A stretch of 64,000 nucleotides of DNA from Bog-532 sp963720945 (lineage in GTDB: Bacteria > Actinomycetota > Actinomycetes > Streptosporangiales > Streptosporangiaceae). The stretch is taken from positions 1-64,000 of the forward strand of contig CAVRHH010000014.1 in the NCBI GenBank assembly GCA_963720945.1, read 5' to 3'. Made by a program: the position numbers and the translations under genes. The notes below the pieces were generated by a model, which was not told where the DNA came from, did not search any database, and saw only the letters and a list, made by a program, of their open reading frames with translations. Below are positions 43,677 through 51,434 of the stretch, piece by piece. Numbering within the stretch: position 1 is the first letter of the stretch; each line of letters begins with the position of its first letter.

Positions 43677-44285
43677 TCAGTACCAGCCGTCGGCCTGCGC
43701 GTGACTCCACGCCGCGCAGGGCGATCCGTAGGTGCCCTTGATATAGGTGAGGCCCCAGCGGATCTGCGTGGCCGCGTTCGTCCGCCAGTCCGGTCCCGCG
43801 CTGGCCATCTTCGAGCCGGGCAGTGCCTGCGGGATGCCGTAGGCCCCGGTCGATGGGTTGCTCGCGGTCACGTTCCAGCCGCTCTCCCCGGCCCACAACG
43901 GCTCCAGGCAGGAGAACTGGCTGGTGGACCAGCGGAACGACGCCAGCATGCGCTTCGCGGTCGACTGGGCCGAGCCGGACGACACCGGCGCGCTGCTGGC
44001 CGCCCGATGCGACTGCTGGCGAGCCACGACCGTCCGGGCCTGACGCTCCGTCGTGAACTTGACGTGCCAGGCGGCCAGATATGCCTGCGCCGCGTGCTGA
44101 TCGGGCACGGCCTGGCCGGAGCGGGCCGTGATGGCGCTGAATGCCGTGCCGGCTGGCGCCGCCGGGGATCCGGACGGCCAGGCCGCCGGGGCGGCCGATG
44201 CAGCGGTGGCCACGGTCAGTGTGCCGACCGCTGCGGCGATGATGAGCCTGTTCCGCTTCCGGGTGATGGTCCGGTCCCGCGACAA
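43677..44285 (-). CDS. Secreted transglycosylase-like protein (paralogue 1)
   Basis: 202 residues from TTG 44285 (GAAGGG upstream). Signal-like N-terminus (RLIIAAAVGTLTVATAASAA), low-complexity middle, and a C-terminal lysozyme-like domain: FSCLEPLWAGESGWNVTASN, STGAYGIPQALPGSKM, ATQIRWGLTYIKGTYG, SPCAAWSHAQADGWY. ExSGW with the putative catalytic Glu and GAYGIPQALPG are the signature of aggregation-promoting-factor/lytic transglycosylase-type proteins of actinobacteria. Probably cleaves or remodels peptidoglycan. Same TTG start and layout as the gene at 44909. A Crp-like site lies 220 bases upstream. Confidence 0.85.
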   Translation of the reverse strand: MSRDRTITRKRNRLIIAAAVGTLTVATAASAAPAAWPSGSPAAPAGTAFSAITARSGQAVPDQHAAQAYLAAWHVKFTTERQARTVVARQQSHRAASSAPVSSGSAQSTAKRMLASFRWSTSQFSCLEPLWAGESGWNVTASNPSTGAYGIPQALPGSKMASAGPDWRTNAATQIRWGLTYIKGTYGSPCAAWSHAQADGWY

Positions 44286-44908
44286 GGTGACCCTTCGGTT
44301 GATCGCGCGCGCCGCTGGGAGCGCGGTCCGCGACGTTCCTCCGCCCCTGGCTGCCTCGCCGCCGTGGCAGGCGGCCAGGTGATGGCTCGTGGACGTGGTG
44401 CGGGTCAGGGCACCGGGCCGCAGTGCGGGCGGCCGTCACCCGAGCTGGGCGCTGACGAAGATCAACCATGCCGGATAAAGCCAGGGAACAATGCCAGAAC
44501 GAGATGTGATTTAGCTCACTCTGGCCCGTCAACGACGCCACAGAAAGGCGTCCATATGGTGCCTGAGCTGGGAGGACACTATCGAGTGCGCTACATACTC
44601 CCATTACGAGATGATTACGCTGCTACGGTGCAGATCACAGTCCGTGGCTGAATTGTTCCTGAATGAAGCCTGAAGATTTCTTCTCGTTACCATCCTTTAG
44701 CGAATTCAAATGTCGCAATATGAACGGATAGTAGCAAGGCGAAGCCAAAGAGTAATCTTACCGAATCATTACGCGTGGGCCGAAAGCCGGACATGACGCC
44801 TAAGAGGGGCTAAAGGAGCCCTTTCACTGAGGCCTATGGTCACGCCGCTGCGGCCGTATACCCTGGCACCGGCCGTCACCCTGACGGCCCGGGCCGTGAC
44901 ACATGCCC
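44286..44908. other. Intergenic region with Crp-like site and possible 31-aa ORF
   Basis: Contains the long upstream region of the 44285 gene, a Crp-like operator (44505-44520) and, rightward, an open frame 44556-44651 of 31 codons (MVPELGGHYRVRYILP ...) with GAAAGG 7 bases before the ATG. It has no recognisable similarity, so I list it only as possible. Bases 44650-44770 are AT-rich. Confidence 0.45.
44505..44520. promoter_or_regulatory. Crp/GlxR-like binding site
   Basis: TGTGATTTAGCTCACT fits the actinobacterial cAMP-receptor consensus TGTGANNTANNTCACA in all specified positions but the last. It lies 220 bases upstream of the transglycosylase-like gene at 44285. Crp-type control of cell-wall hydrolase/rpf genes is known in mycobacteria and corynebacteria. 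Confidence 0.6.
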
Positions 44909-45610
44909 TTAGTAGTAATTGTTCGCCAGCTCGAAATTCCACGCGGCGCACGGCGTACCGTACACGTCCTTTATATAACCGAGGCCCCATTCGATCTGCG
45001 TCGCCGGGTCGGTCTGCCAATCCGCGCCGGCCGTCGCCATCTTTGATCCGGGCAGAGCCTGCGGAATACCGTAGGCGCCGCTGGGATTCTCCGCGTCATA
45101 GGACCAGCCGCTTTCCCGGTTCCACAAGTCCTGCAGGCAACTGAATTGCGATGTGGAAAATCCGAAGCTGGCCAGCATGTTATACGCGATCGACTGGGCG
45201 GTACCCGGATCAGGCGGCGCCACCGGAGGCGGCGTGTTGCCGGCGGTCGCCCCGGCCGTGCCGCCGGTGGACGTGCCGGCCAACGACGTCTGCGCTGTTG
45301 ACGCAGCTGTAGCGGGGGATGCCAGCTTCGGCTGGGCCACGACGGTCAGCGTGCGGGAGGCCGCGCTCATGACGATCATCTGCTGCCGCTCCTCCTCCAG
45401 CAGCGTGACGGTCTTGCTGTTGGGAATTGCCTCAATGGCTTCGGCGGCACCGGATGCCCCTGACACGGAAGGGCCCATTAGCCAGGCGGCGACCGAAACG
45501 GCTGCCACCGCAAATGCCGCAACGCCCGCTGCCGGAAGAATGACCCCGCTACGGCGCACAAATCGTGTGCTGCGCCGCGTGCTTGGAGCCCCTGTCCGGT
45601 GTCGTGACAA
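44909..45610 (-). CDS. Secreted transglycosylase-like protein (paralogue 2)
   Basis: 233 residues from TTG 45610, chosen because GAGGAAAGGA sits just upstream and the paralogue also starts TTG-SR. An earlier start at 45631 would cover this ribosome site. One membrane/signal segment (VILPAAGVAAFAVAAVSVAA), a Thr/Ala/Gly/Pro linker and the same C-terminal domain: FSCLQDLWNRESGWSYDAEN, SGAYGIPQALPGSKM, TQIEWGLGYIKDVYG, TPCAAWNFELANNYY. Domain identity to paralogue 1 is high, indicating duplication. A Crp-like site is 260 bases upstream. Confidence 0.85.
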   Translation of the reverse strand: MSRHRTGAPSTRRSTRFVRRSGVILPAAGVAAFAVAAVSVAAWLMGPSVSGASGAAEAIEAIPNSKTVTLLEEERQQMIVMSAASRTLTVVAQPKLASPATAASTAQTSLAGTSTGGTAGATAGNTPPPVAPPDPGTAQSIAYNMLASFGFSTSQFSCLQDLWNRESGWSYDAENPSGAYGIPQALPGSKMATAGADWQTDPATQIEWGLGYIKDVYGTPCAAWNFELANNYY

Positions 45611-45869
45611 GGCAATCCTTTCCTCGGCCAAGCGCGCCGGAAGGGCCTGCCGGGCGCATTAACCGCTGCACCGACGTCATTGGCAGCGATTCACCGGTCA
45701 CGCACCTTACGCTCCCGGGCCGCCACGAATTACGAATGATGCACATACATTGGCCATGCCGGGCCTTGCAGTAAGGGGCAATCACCGTCGGCGACCTAGA
45801 CTGCCAGAAAAGGGGGGAGGGTCCGCAACCGATTCGCCAAGGTTGCCCCGGCGGGTTGACCGCGCATGC

Positions 45870-45885
45870 TGTGATGTTTATCACG
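45870..45885. promoter_or_regulatory. Crp/GlxR-like binding site
   Basis: TGTGATGTTTATCACG: arms TGTGA / TCACG match TGTGA-N6-TCACA in 9 of 10 positions. Located 260 bases upstream of the transglycosylase-like gene at 45610, mirroring the site in front of its paralogue. Confidence 0.55.
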
Positions 45886-46006
45886 TTTTACTGTGTGTGG
45901 TTTTGTTGCGACGAATCGCGTTATTTCCGCTGTGGGCCCGGCCGCATCGCGGCGCCGGCCGGGCGGCCCGGCGGTTGCTACAGTGCCAGCACAGCCCGAG
46001 GACGAA

Positions 46007-46095
46007 GCAGCCCGTGACAGTGCAGCCCGTGACAGTGCAGCCCGTGACAGTGCAGCCCGTGACAGTGCAGCCCGTGACAGTGCAGCCCGTGACAG
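46007..46095 (+). repeat. 15-bp minisatellite, six copies
   Basis: GCAGCCCGTGACAGT repeated at 46007, 46022, 46037, 46052, 46067 and 46082 (last copy ends AGA). Perfect except the final base. It is non-coding and lies 244 bases before the CoA-transferase gene. Confidence 0.9.
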
Positions 46096-46338
46096 AGAGG
46101 TCAGGCCGGGTGACCGAGCATGCCGTAAGCGGCCGCCATCCGGCGGCCGCGGCAGGCGGCCCCCGGGACCGGCCCGGGCCGGCTTCGCTGGCCGGGCCGC
46201 CCGGGCCGGTCCCCCGGACCGCTCCCGCGCCGCGGCCAGCCCCGGCACAGGGCCGTTCCGTTCCAGAAGACTGGCCAGCGGGCCGCGCGCGCCCGGGAAC
46301 GTCCCGGACCAGCGCGGGGATCGAGCCGGGGGACACCC

Positions 46339-47532
46339 ATGGATGAGCGGAGCCGGCAGGCCGGGGCCGCCGCTCTCCCGCTGCGGGACATCCTGGTCGT
46401 GGCGCTGGAGCAGGCGGTCGCGGCGCCGTTCGCCACCCGCCAGCTCGCCGACCTCGGAGCGCGCGTCATCAAGGTGGAGCGGCGCGGCGCGGGGGACTTC
46501 GCGCGCGGTTACGACCGGTCGGTGCGCGGCCAGTCGAGCTACTTCGTCTGGCTGAACCGCGGGAAGGAAAGCATCGAGCTGGACGTCAAGGACGACGCCG
46601 ACCGCGCGGTGCTGACCGCCCTGCTGAGCCGCGCGGACGTCTTCGTGCAGAACCTCGCGCCCGGTGCGGCGGACCGGCTCGGCCTGGACGGCGACGCGCT
46701 CCGGGAACACCACCCCGCGCTGATCACCTGCTCCGTGTCCGGGTACGGCACCGAAGGCCCCTACCGGCACAAGAAGGCCTACGACCTGCTGGTGCAGTGC
46801 GAGACCGGCCTGCTGTCGGTCACCGGCAGCCCCGACGCGCCCGCCAAGGCCGGCATCTCGGTGGCCGACATCGCGGCCGGCATGTACGCCTACAGCGGCA
46901 TCCTGACCGCCCTCTACGAACGGGAACGCACCGGCCGCGGCAGCAGCGTCGACGTGTCGCTGCTGGAGGCGCTCGGCGAGTGGATGACCCAGCCGGTTTA
47001 CTTCACCAGCTACGGCCAGCACCCCGCGCGGCGCACCGGCGCCCGGCATACGTCCATCTCCCCGTACGGCCCGTACGCCGCGGCCGGCGGAGAGCAGGTC
47101 TTCATCGGCCTGCAAAACGAGCGGGAATGGGCCGTCCTCTGCCGGGTCATCCTCAACCGCCCGGACCTGGTCGACGATGAGCGGTTCGCCACCAACCCCG
47201 ACCGGGTGGCGCACGACCGTGAGCTGACCGCCATCATCGAGCAGGCCCTGTCGGCCATCGCCCCGGCCCGGCTCACCGCGCTGCTGGACGAGGCGGGCAT
47301 CGCCAATGCCCGGCTGCGCACCCCGCAGGAGTTCGCCGCCCACCCCCAGCTCGCGGCGCGGGACCGGTGGCGGGAGGTGGACACGCCCGGCGGGCCCGTC
47401 CGGGCCATGCTCCCGCCGGTCACCGTGCCCGGCCGGGAGGCCGCCATGGGCCCGGTCCCGGCCCTGGGCCAGCACTCCGCGGCCATCCGGGCCGAGTTCG
47501 GGCTGCCCCCGGAAGCGGGCACGCCCGGCTGA
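46339..47532 (+). CDS. CaiB/BaiF-type (class III) CoA transferase
   Basis: 397 residues. Class III motifs: ILVVALEQAVAAPFATRQLA, LGARVIKVERRGAGDFARGY, YFVWLNRGKESIELDVKDD, DRLGLDGDALREHHPALITC-type, then AYDLLVQCETGLLSVTG with the catalytic Asp, and AGMYAYSGILTALYERERTG. It moves CoA between two organic acids; the acids are not identifiable. It stands directly before the meta-cleavage lower pathway, so it may activate or recycle one of its products. The GntR-type operator lies after, not before it, so it may have its own promoter. Confidence 0.9.
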   Translation: MDERSRQAGAAALPLRDILVVALEQAVAAPFATRQLADLGARVIKVERRGAGDFARGYDRSVRGQSSYFVWLNRGKESIELDVKDDADRAVLTALLSRADVFVQNLAPGAADRLGLDGDALREHHPALITCSVSGYGTEGPYRHKKAYDLLVQCETGLLSVTGSPDAPAKAGISVADIAAGMYAYSGILTALYERERTGRGSSVDVSLLEALGEWMTQPVYFTSYGQHPARRTGARHTSISPYGPYAAAGGEQVFIGLQNEREWAVLCRVILNRPDLVDDERFATNPDRVAHDRELTAIIEQALSAIAPARLTALLDEAGIANARLRTPQEFAAHPQLAARDRWREVDTPGGPVRAMLPPVTVPGREAAMGPVPALGQHSAAIRAEFGLPPEAGTPG

Positions 47533-47574
47533 CGTCTTTCCTTCCCGCCTTCTCTCCGCTTTCCCTTCTCCGCT

Positions 47575-47590
47575 AAACTGCATACAGTTT
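47575..47590. promoter_or_regulatory. GntR-type operator, site 1
   Basis: AAACTGCATACAGTTT within the 8-bp-armed palindrome CTAAACTG-CATA-CAGTTTAG (47573-47592). It is immediately upstream of the hydratase-dehydrogenase-aldolase operon. The same 16-mer, read on either strand, recurs at 58386 and 62586. It is followed by a 20-bp direct repeat (TTAGGGGTAGGCCCGAT at 47589 and 47609). Confidence 0.8.
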
Positions 47591-47665
47591 AGGGGTAGGC
47601 CCGATGGGTTAGGGGTAGGCCCGATAGGGAGCGCCTGAACGACAGGCCCGGTGAAGGGAGCGCTG

Positions 47666-48481
47666 GTGATCGAGCAGTCGCGCGAGGAGATCGCCGGGAT
47701 GTTGCTCGGCGCGTACACGAGCCGCCAGCCGGTCGAGCCGCTCACCGAGAAGTACGACGACCTCACGATGGCGGACGCGTACGAGATCCAGCTGCTCCAG
47801 GTGCGGCGGTGGCTCGGCGCCGGAGCCCGGATCAAGGGCCACAAGGTCGGGCTGACCTCGGCGGCGATGCAGCGGCAGCTGGGGGTCGGCCAGCCCGACT
47901 ACGGTCACCTGCTGGACAGCATGTTCTGGCTGGAGCACGAGCCGATCCCGGCGGCGCGCTTCCTGCAGCCGCGGGTGGAGCCGGAGATCGCCTTCGTGCT
48001 GGAAAAGGAGCTGCGGGGGCCGGGCGTCACGGCCGCGGACGCGATCGGGGCGGCCGGTTACGTGCTGCCGGCCCTGGAGCTGATCGATTCACGCATCCGG
48101 GACTGGCGCATCGGGCTGCTCGACACCATCGCCGACAACGCCTCCTCCGCCGGGGTGATCCTGGGCAGCTCGCCGGTCCCGCTGGCCGGGGTGGACCTGC
48201 GGCTGGCCGGCTGCAACCTGCACAAGAACGGCGAGCTGGCGGGGACGGGCGCGGGCGGCGCGGTGCTGGGCTCACCGCTGACGGCAGTGGTCTGGCTGGC
48301 CAACACGCTGGGCGAGCGCGGCGTCGTGCTCGAGCCGGGCCAGGTCATCCTGCCCGGCTCGGTGACCGCCGCGATCCCGGTTGGCCCGGGTGACACCGTG
48401 ACGGCCACGTTCGCCGGGCTGGGCAGCGTCACCGCGCGGTTCGCGGCGCAGGCGCCGGGGAGTCTGGCGGAGGACCGATGA
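47666..48481 (+). CDS. 2-oxopent-4-enoate (2-hydroxypentadienoate) hydratase
   Basis: Adds water to 2-hydroxypenta-2,4-dienoate giving 4-hydroxy-2-oxovalerate in meta-cleavage pathways. 271 residues from GTG 47666, with AGGGAG 5 bases upstream (a GTG at 47651 would overlap this site). MhpD/FAH-like fold: IKGHKVGLTSAAMQRQLGVG, EPEIAFVLEKELRGPGVT (metal Glu), LELIDSRIRDWR, TIADNASSAGVILG. First gene of a four-gene overlapping operon; its stop overlaps the dehydrogenase ATG. Confidence 0.92.
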   Translation: MIEQSREEIAGMLLGAYTSRQPVEPLTEKYDDLTMADAYEIQLLQVRRWLGAGARIKGHKVGLTSAAMQRQLGVGQPDYGHLLDSMFWLEHEPIPAARFLQPRVEPEIAFVLEKELRGPGVTAADAIGAAGYVLPALELIDSRIRDWRIGLLDTIADNASSAGVILGSSPVPLAGVDLRLAGCNLHKNGELAGTGAGGAVLGSPLTAVVWLANTLGERGVVLEPGQVILPGSVTAAIPVGPGDTVTATFAGLGSVTARFAAQAPGSLAEDR

Positions 48482-49539
48482 GCAAGGCGACGGCGGCGAT
48501 CGTCGGCCCGGGCAACATCGGCACCGACCTGCTGGCCAAGCTGCAGCGCAGTGCGCACGTCGAGGTCCGGTACATGGTGGGCGTCGATCCGGCGTCGGAC
48601 GGCCTGGAGCGGGCCCGGGGCTCGGGAGTCGAGGCCTCGGCCGGCGGCGTGGACTGGCTGCTGAGCCGCGACGAGCTGCCGGATCTGGTGTTCGAGGCGA
48701 CCTCGGCGCGGGCGCATCTGGCGAACGCGCCGCGGTACGCCGAGGCGGGCATCCAGGCGATCGACCTGACGCCGGCCGCGGCCGGCCCGCTGGTCTGCCC
48801 GCCGGTGAACCTGGGCGAGCACCTGGCCGCGCCGAACCTCAACATGATCACCTGCGGCGGGCAGGCGACGATCCCGCTGGTGCACGCGGTGGCGCGGGTC
48901 ACTCCGGTGCCGTACGCGGAGATCGTGGCGTCGATCGCGTCCCGGTCCGCGGGACCGGGCACGCGGGCCAACATCGACGAGTTCACCGCGACCACGGCGC
49001 GGGCCATCGAGCGGGTGGGCGGGGCGCAGCGCGGCAAGGCGATCATCATCCTCAACCCGGTGGACCCGCCGATGATCATGCGGGACACCGTGTTCTGCGC
49101 CATCTCCCCGGACGCCGGCACCGAGGCGATCACCGAATCGGTACGGGCGATGACGGCGACGGTCGCCGCGTACGTACCCGGGTACACGCTGCGGGCCGAG
49201 CCGCAGTTCGACCCGCCCGGCGGCACCTGGCCGCCCGGGTGGGCCCGGGTCGCGCTGTTCCTGGAAGTCCGGGGCAACGGCGACTACCTGCCCCCGTGGG
49301 CCGGCAACCTGGACATCATGACCGCCGCCGCCGCACAGGTCGGCGAGCTGCTGGCAGCCAGAGCCGGAGCCGGAGCCGGAGCCCGAGCCGGAGCCGGAGC
49401 CGGAGCCGGAGCCCGAGCCGGAGCCGGAGCCGGAGCCGGGGCGGGGGCAGGAGCCGGGGCCGGGACAGCCGGGCCCGGGACGGCGGGGACGGCGGGGACG
49501 GCGGCCGGGGCCGGGGCCGGAAGCGAGGCGACGGCATGA
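48478..49539 (+). CDS. Acetaldehyde dehydrogenase (acylating)
   Basis: Converts acetaldehyde plus CoA and NAD+ to acetyl-CoA, channelled from the partner aldolase at 49536. 353 residues. NAD-binding start AAIVGPGNIGTDLLAKL, catalytic Cys in MITCGGQATIPLVHAV, later RANIDEFTATTARAIERVGG. The natural enzyme ends near residue 295; here a ~55-residue Ala/Gly tail (GAGAGARAGAG repeats, 49360-49537) follows, encoded by a GGAGCC-like tandem repeat. The overlap ATGA with the aldolase gene is the usual gene pair arrangement. Confidence 0.93.
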   Translation: MSKATAAIVGPGNIGTDLLAKLQRSAHVEVRYMVGVDPASDGLERARGSGVEASAGGVDWLLSRDELPDLVFEATSARAHLANAPRYAEAGIQAIDLTPAAAGPLVCPPVNLGEHLAAPNLNMITCGGQATIPLVHAVARVTPVPYAEIVASIASRSAGPGTRANIDEFTATTARAIERVGGAQRGKAIIILNPVDPPMIMRDTVFCAISPDAGTEAITESVRAMTATVAAYVPGYTLRAEPQFDPPGGTWPPGWARVALFLEVRGNGDYLPPWAGNLDIMTAAAAQVGELLAARAGAGAGARAGAGAGAGARAGAGAGAGAGAGAGAGTAGPGTAGTAGTAAGAGAGSEATA

Positions 49540-50573
49540 CGCACGACGTGCGGATCACCGATTCGACGCTGCGGGACGGCTCGCACGCGATGCGGCACCA
49601 GTTCACCGAGGGCCAGGTGCGCGCGGTCGTCTCGGCGCTCGACGGCGCCGGGGTCGAGGTCATCGAGGTCTCACACGGCGACGGCCTGGGCGGCTCGTCG
49701 TTCAACTACGGCTTCTCCGGCACCGACGAGATCGCGCTGATCCGCGCGGCGGTGGACGAGGCCGCCGCCGCGCGGATCGCCGTGCTGCTGCTGCCCGGCG
49801 TCGGCACGGCCGAGGACCTGCGGAAGGCGCACGACGCCGGGGCTTCGGTGGCGCGGATCGCGACCCACTGCACCGAGGCGGACGTGTCGGTCCAGCACTT
49901 CGGCGCCGCCCGCGAGCTGGGCATGGAGACGGTCGGTTTCCTGATGCTCGCGCACCGGCTGGAGCCGGCCGCGCTGGCCCGGCAGGCCCGGGTCATGGTG
50001 GACGCCGGCGCGCAGTGTGTCTACGTCGTCGACTCGGCCGGCGCGCTGGTCCTGTCCGGCGCGCAGGCCCGGGTTCAGGCGCTGATCGGCGAGATCTCGC
50101 CCGAGGCCCAGGTCGGCTTCCACGGCCACCAGAACCTGTCGCTCGGCGTCGCGAACTCCGTGCTCGCCTACCAGGCCGGCGCGCGGCAGATCGACGGGGC
50201 GCTGTGCGCGCTCGGCGCGGGGGCGGGCAACGCGCCGACCGAGGTGCTCGCGGCCACCTTCGACCGGCTGGGGGTCAGGACCGGGGTGGATGTCCCGGGT
50301 GTGCTGGCCGCCGCGGAAGAGGTCGTGACGCCGTTCATCCCGCGGCTGCCGTGGATGGACCGCTCGTCGATCGTCCAGGGCTACGCCGGGGTCTACTCCT
50401 CGTTCCTGCTGCACGCGCAGCGCGCCGCGGAACGCTACGGTGTGCCCGCGCACGCCATCCTGCAGCGGGTCGGCGAGGCCGGCTACGTCGGCGGTCAGGA
50501 GGACATGATCATCGACATCGCCCTGACCCTGCAGCAGGAGCGCGACACGGCGACCGGAGTGAGCCATGAGTGA
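49536..50573 (+). CDS. 4-hydroxy-2-oxovalerate aldolase
   Basis: Splits 4-hydroxy-2-oxovalerate to pyruvate and acetaldehyde. 345 residues, HMGL-like TIM barrel: ITDSTLRDGSHAMRHQFTEG (metal Asp and catalytic Arg), VEVIEVSHGDGLGGSSFNYG, VYVVDSAGAL, VGFHGHQNLSLGVANS (metal His pair), DGALCALGAGAGNAPTE, and the C-terminal DmpG communication domain. Forms a complex with the dehydrogenase upstream. Overlaps the next gene by 8 bases. Confidence 0.95.
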   Translation: MTHDVRITDSTLRDGSHAMRHQFTEGQVRAVVSALDGAGVEVIEVSHGDGLGGSSFNYGFSGTDEIALIRAAVDEAAAARIAVLLLPGVGTAEDLRKAHDAGASVARIATHCTEADVSVQHFGAARELGMETVGFLMLAHRLEPAALARQARVMVDAGAQCVYVVDSAGALVLSGAQARVQALIGEISPEAQVGFHGHQNLSLGVANSVLAYQAGARQIDGALCALGAGAGNAPTEVLAATFDRLGVRTGVDVPGVLAAAEEVVTPFIPRLPWMDRSSIVQGYAGVYSSFLLHAQRAAERYGVPAHAILQRVGEAGYVGGQEDMIIDIALTLQQERDTATGVSHE

Positions 50574-51354
50574 CAGCGACTGGACCATCGGCCGGGCCGC
50601 GGCCGCGCTGCTCGCCGCGGAAGACGCCCGGGCCGACCGGGAACCGCTGACCGCCGAGTGGGAAGGCCTGGACGCCGGCACCGCGTACGCGGTGCAGGAC
50701 GAGACGCTGCGCCGCCGGCTCGGCCGGGGCGAGCAGCTGGTGGGGGTAAAGCTCGGCCTGACCAGCCGGGCCAAGCAGCGGCGGATGAACGTGTCCGCCC
50801 CGCTCACGGCGTGGCTGACCGACGCGATGGTGCTGCCCGCGGGCGTGCCGGTGCCGCAGGACCGGCTCATCCATCCGCGCGCCGAACCGGAGATCGTGTT
50901 CGTGATGCGCGAGCGGCTGGCCGGCCCGGGCGTCACCGCGGCGACCGCGCTGGCCGCGGTGGGCGCCGTGTACGGCGGTGTGGAGGTCATCGACAGCCGG
51001 TACCGGGACTTCCGGTTCACGCTGGCCGACGTGGTGGCGGACAACGCGTCGTCGGGCTGCTTCGTGACCGGCCCGGTCGGCCTGCCGCCGGACCGGCTGG
51101 ACCTGGCGCTGGAGGCGTGCCTGCTGGAAGTGGACGGGCAGATCACCGACTCGGCCACCGGCGCGGCGGTCCAGGGGCATCCGGCCGAGGCGCTCGCGCT
51201 GGCCGCCAACGACCTCGGCCGCCGCGGTCACGCGATCGAGCCTGGCTGGATCGTGCTCACCGGCGGCATGACCGACGCCGTGCCCGTCCCGGCCGGCGTC
51301 AAGCTGGCCGCGCACTTCACCCACCTCGGCTCGGTTCAGCTGTCCGGCGGCTGA
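50566..51354 (+). CDS. 4-oxalocrotonate decarboxylase
   Basis: 262 residues, same hydratase/decarboxylase superfamily as 47666 but closer to XylI/DmpH: VGVKLGLTSRAKQRRMNVSA, IHPRAEPEIVFVMRERLAGP, VEVIDSRYRDFRFTLADVVA, DNASSGCFVTG. In the oxalocrotonate branch it decarboxylates 2-oxohex-3-enedioate to feed the hydratase. Its expected partner, 4-oxalocrotonate tautomerase, follows directly but is cut short (51378). Confidence 0.88.
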   Translation: MSDSDWTIGRAAAALLAAEDARADREPLTAEWEGLDAGTAYAVQDETLRRRLGRGEQLVGVKLGLTSRAKQRRMNVSAPLTAWLTDAMVLPAGVPVPQDRLIHPRAEPEIVFVMRERLAGPGVTAATALAAVGAVYGGVEVIDSRYRDFRFTLADVVADNASSGCFVTGPVGLPPDRLDLALEACLLEVDGQITDSATGAAVQGHPAEALALAANDLGRRGHAIEPGWIVLTGGMTDAVPVPAGVKLAAHFTHLGSVQLSGG

Positions 51355-51377
51355 CGGCCTGCCGTCTGGAGGCTGAC

Positions 51378-51428
51378 ATGCCGATCGTTGAGGTCACCCT
51401 GGCCGAACGCCGCGACGCTGCCCCGTGA
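51378..51428 (+). pseudogene. 4-oxalocrotonate tautomerase, truncated to 16 codons
   Basis: After a good ribosome site (GGAGG at 51368) the ATG opens MPIVEVTLAERRDAAP and stops. MPIVEVTL is the start of a tautomerase, with the catalytic Pro2 and first strand; intact enzymes have about 62 residues. The rest is absent, and 6 bases after the stop the convergent membrane-protein gene ends. A deletion has removed the tautomerase body. Confidence 0.75.
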
Positions 51429-51434
51429 CGTAGT

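Larger units (their letters stand above)
45611..46338. other. Intergenic region: long 5' leader, Crp site and 15-bp repeats
   Basis: No supported gene. It holds a ~260-base upstream region of the 45610 gene, the Crp-like site at 45870-45885 and a six-copy 15-bp repeat (46007-46095). The leader contains some riboswitch-like words (GGTGAATCGC, CCCGGCAGG) but not the full set expected of a c-di-AMP (ydaO) element. Confidence 0.5.

Noticed and set aside
45611..45869. c-di-AMP (ydaO) riboswitch in the leader of the transglycosylase-like gene
   Set aside because: Words such as GGTGAATCGC are present, but the conserved GGGGAACC and GCTAACCTCG blocks are not. An RNA covariance model run (RF00379) would decide.
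45796..47844. Leftward 682-codon open frame across the CoA transferase
   Set aside because: Composition artefact opposite a gene with clear class III CoA-transferase motifs; the repeat region keeps all frames open.
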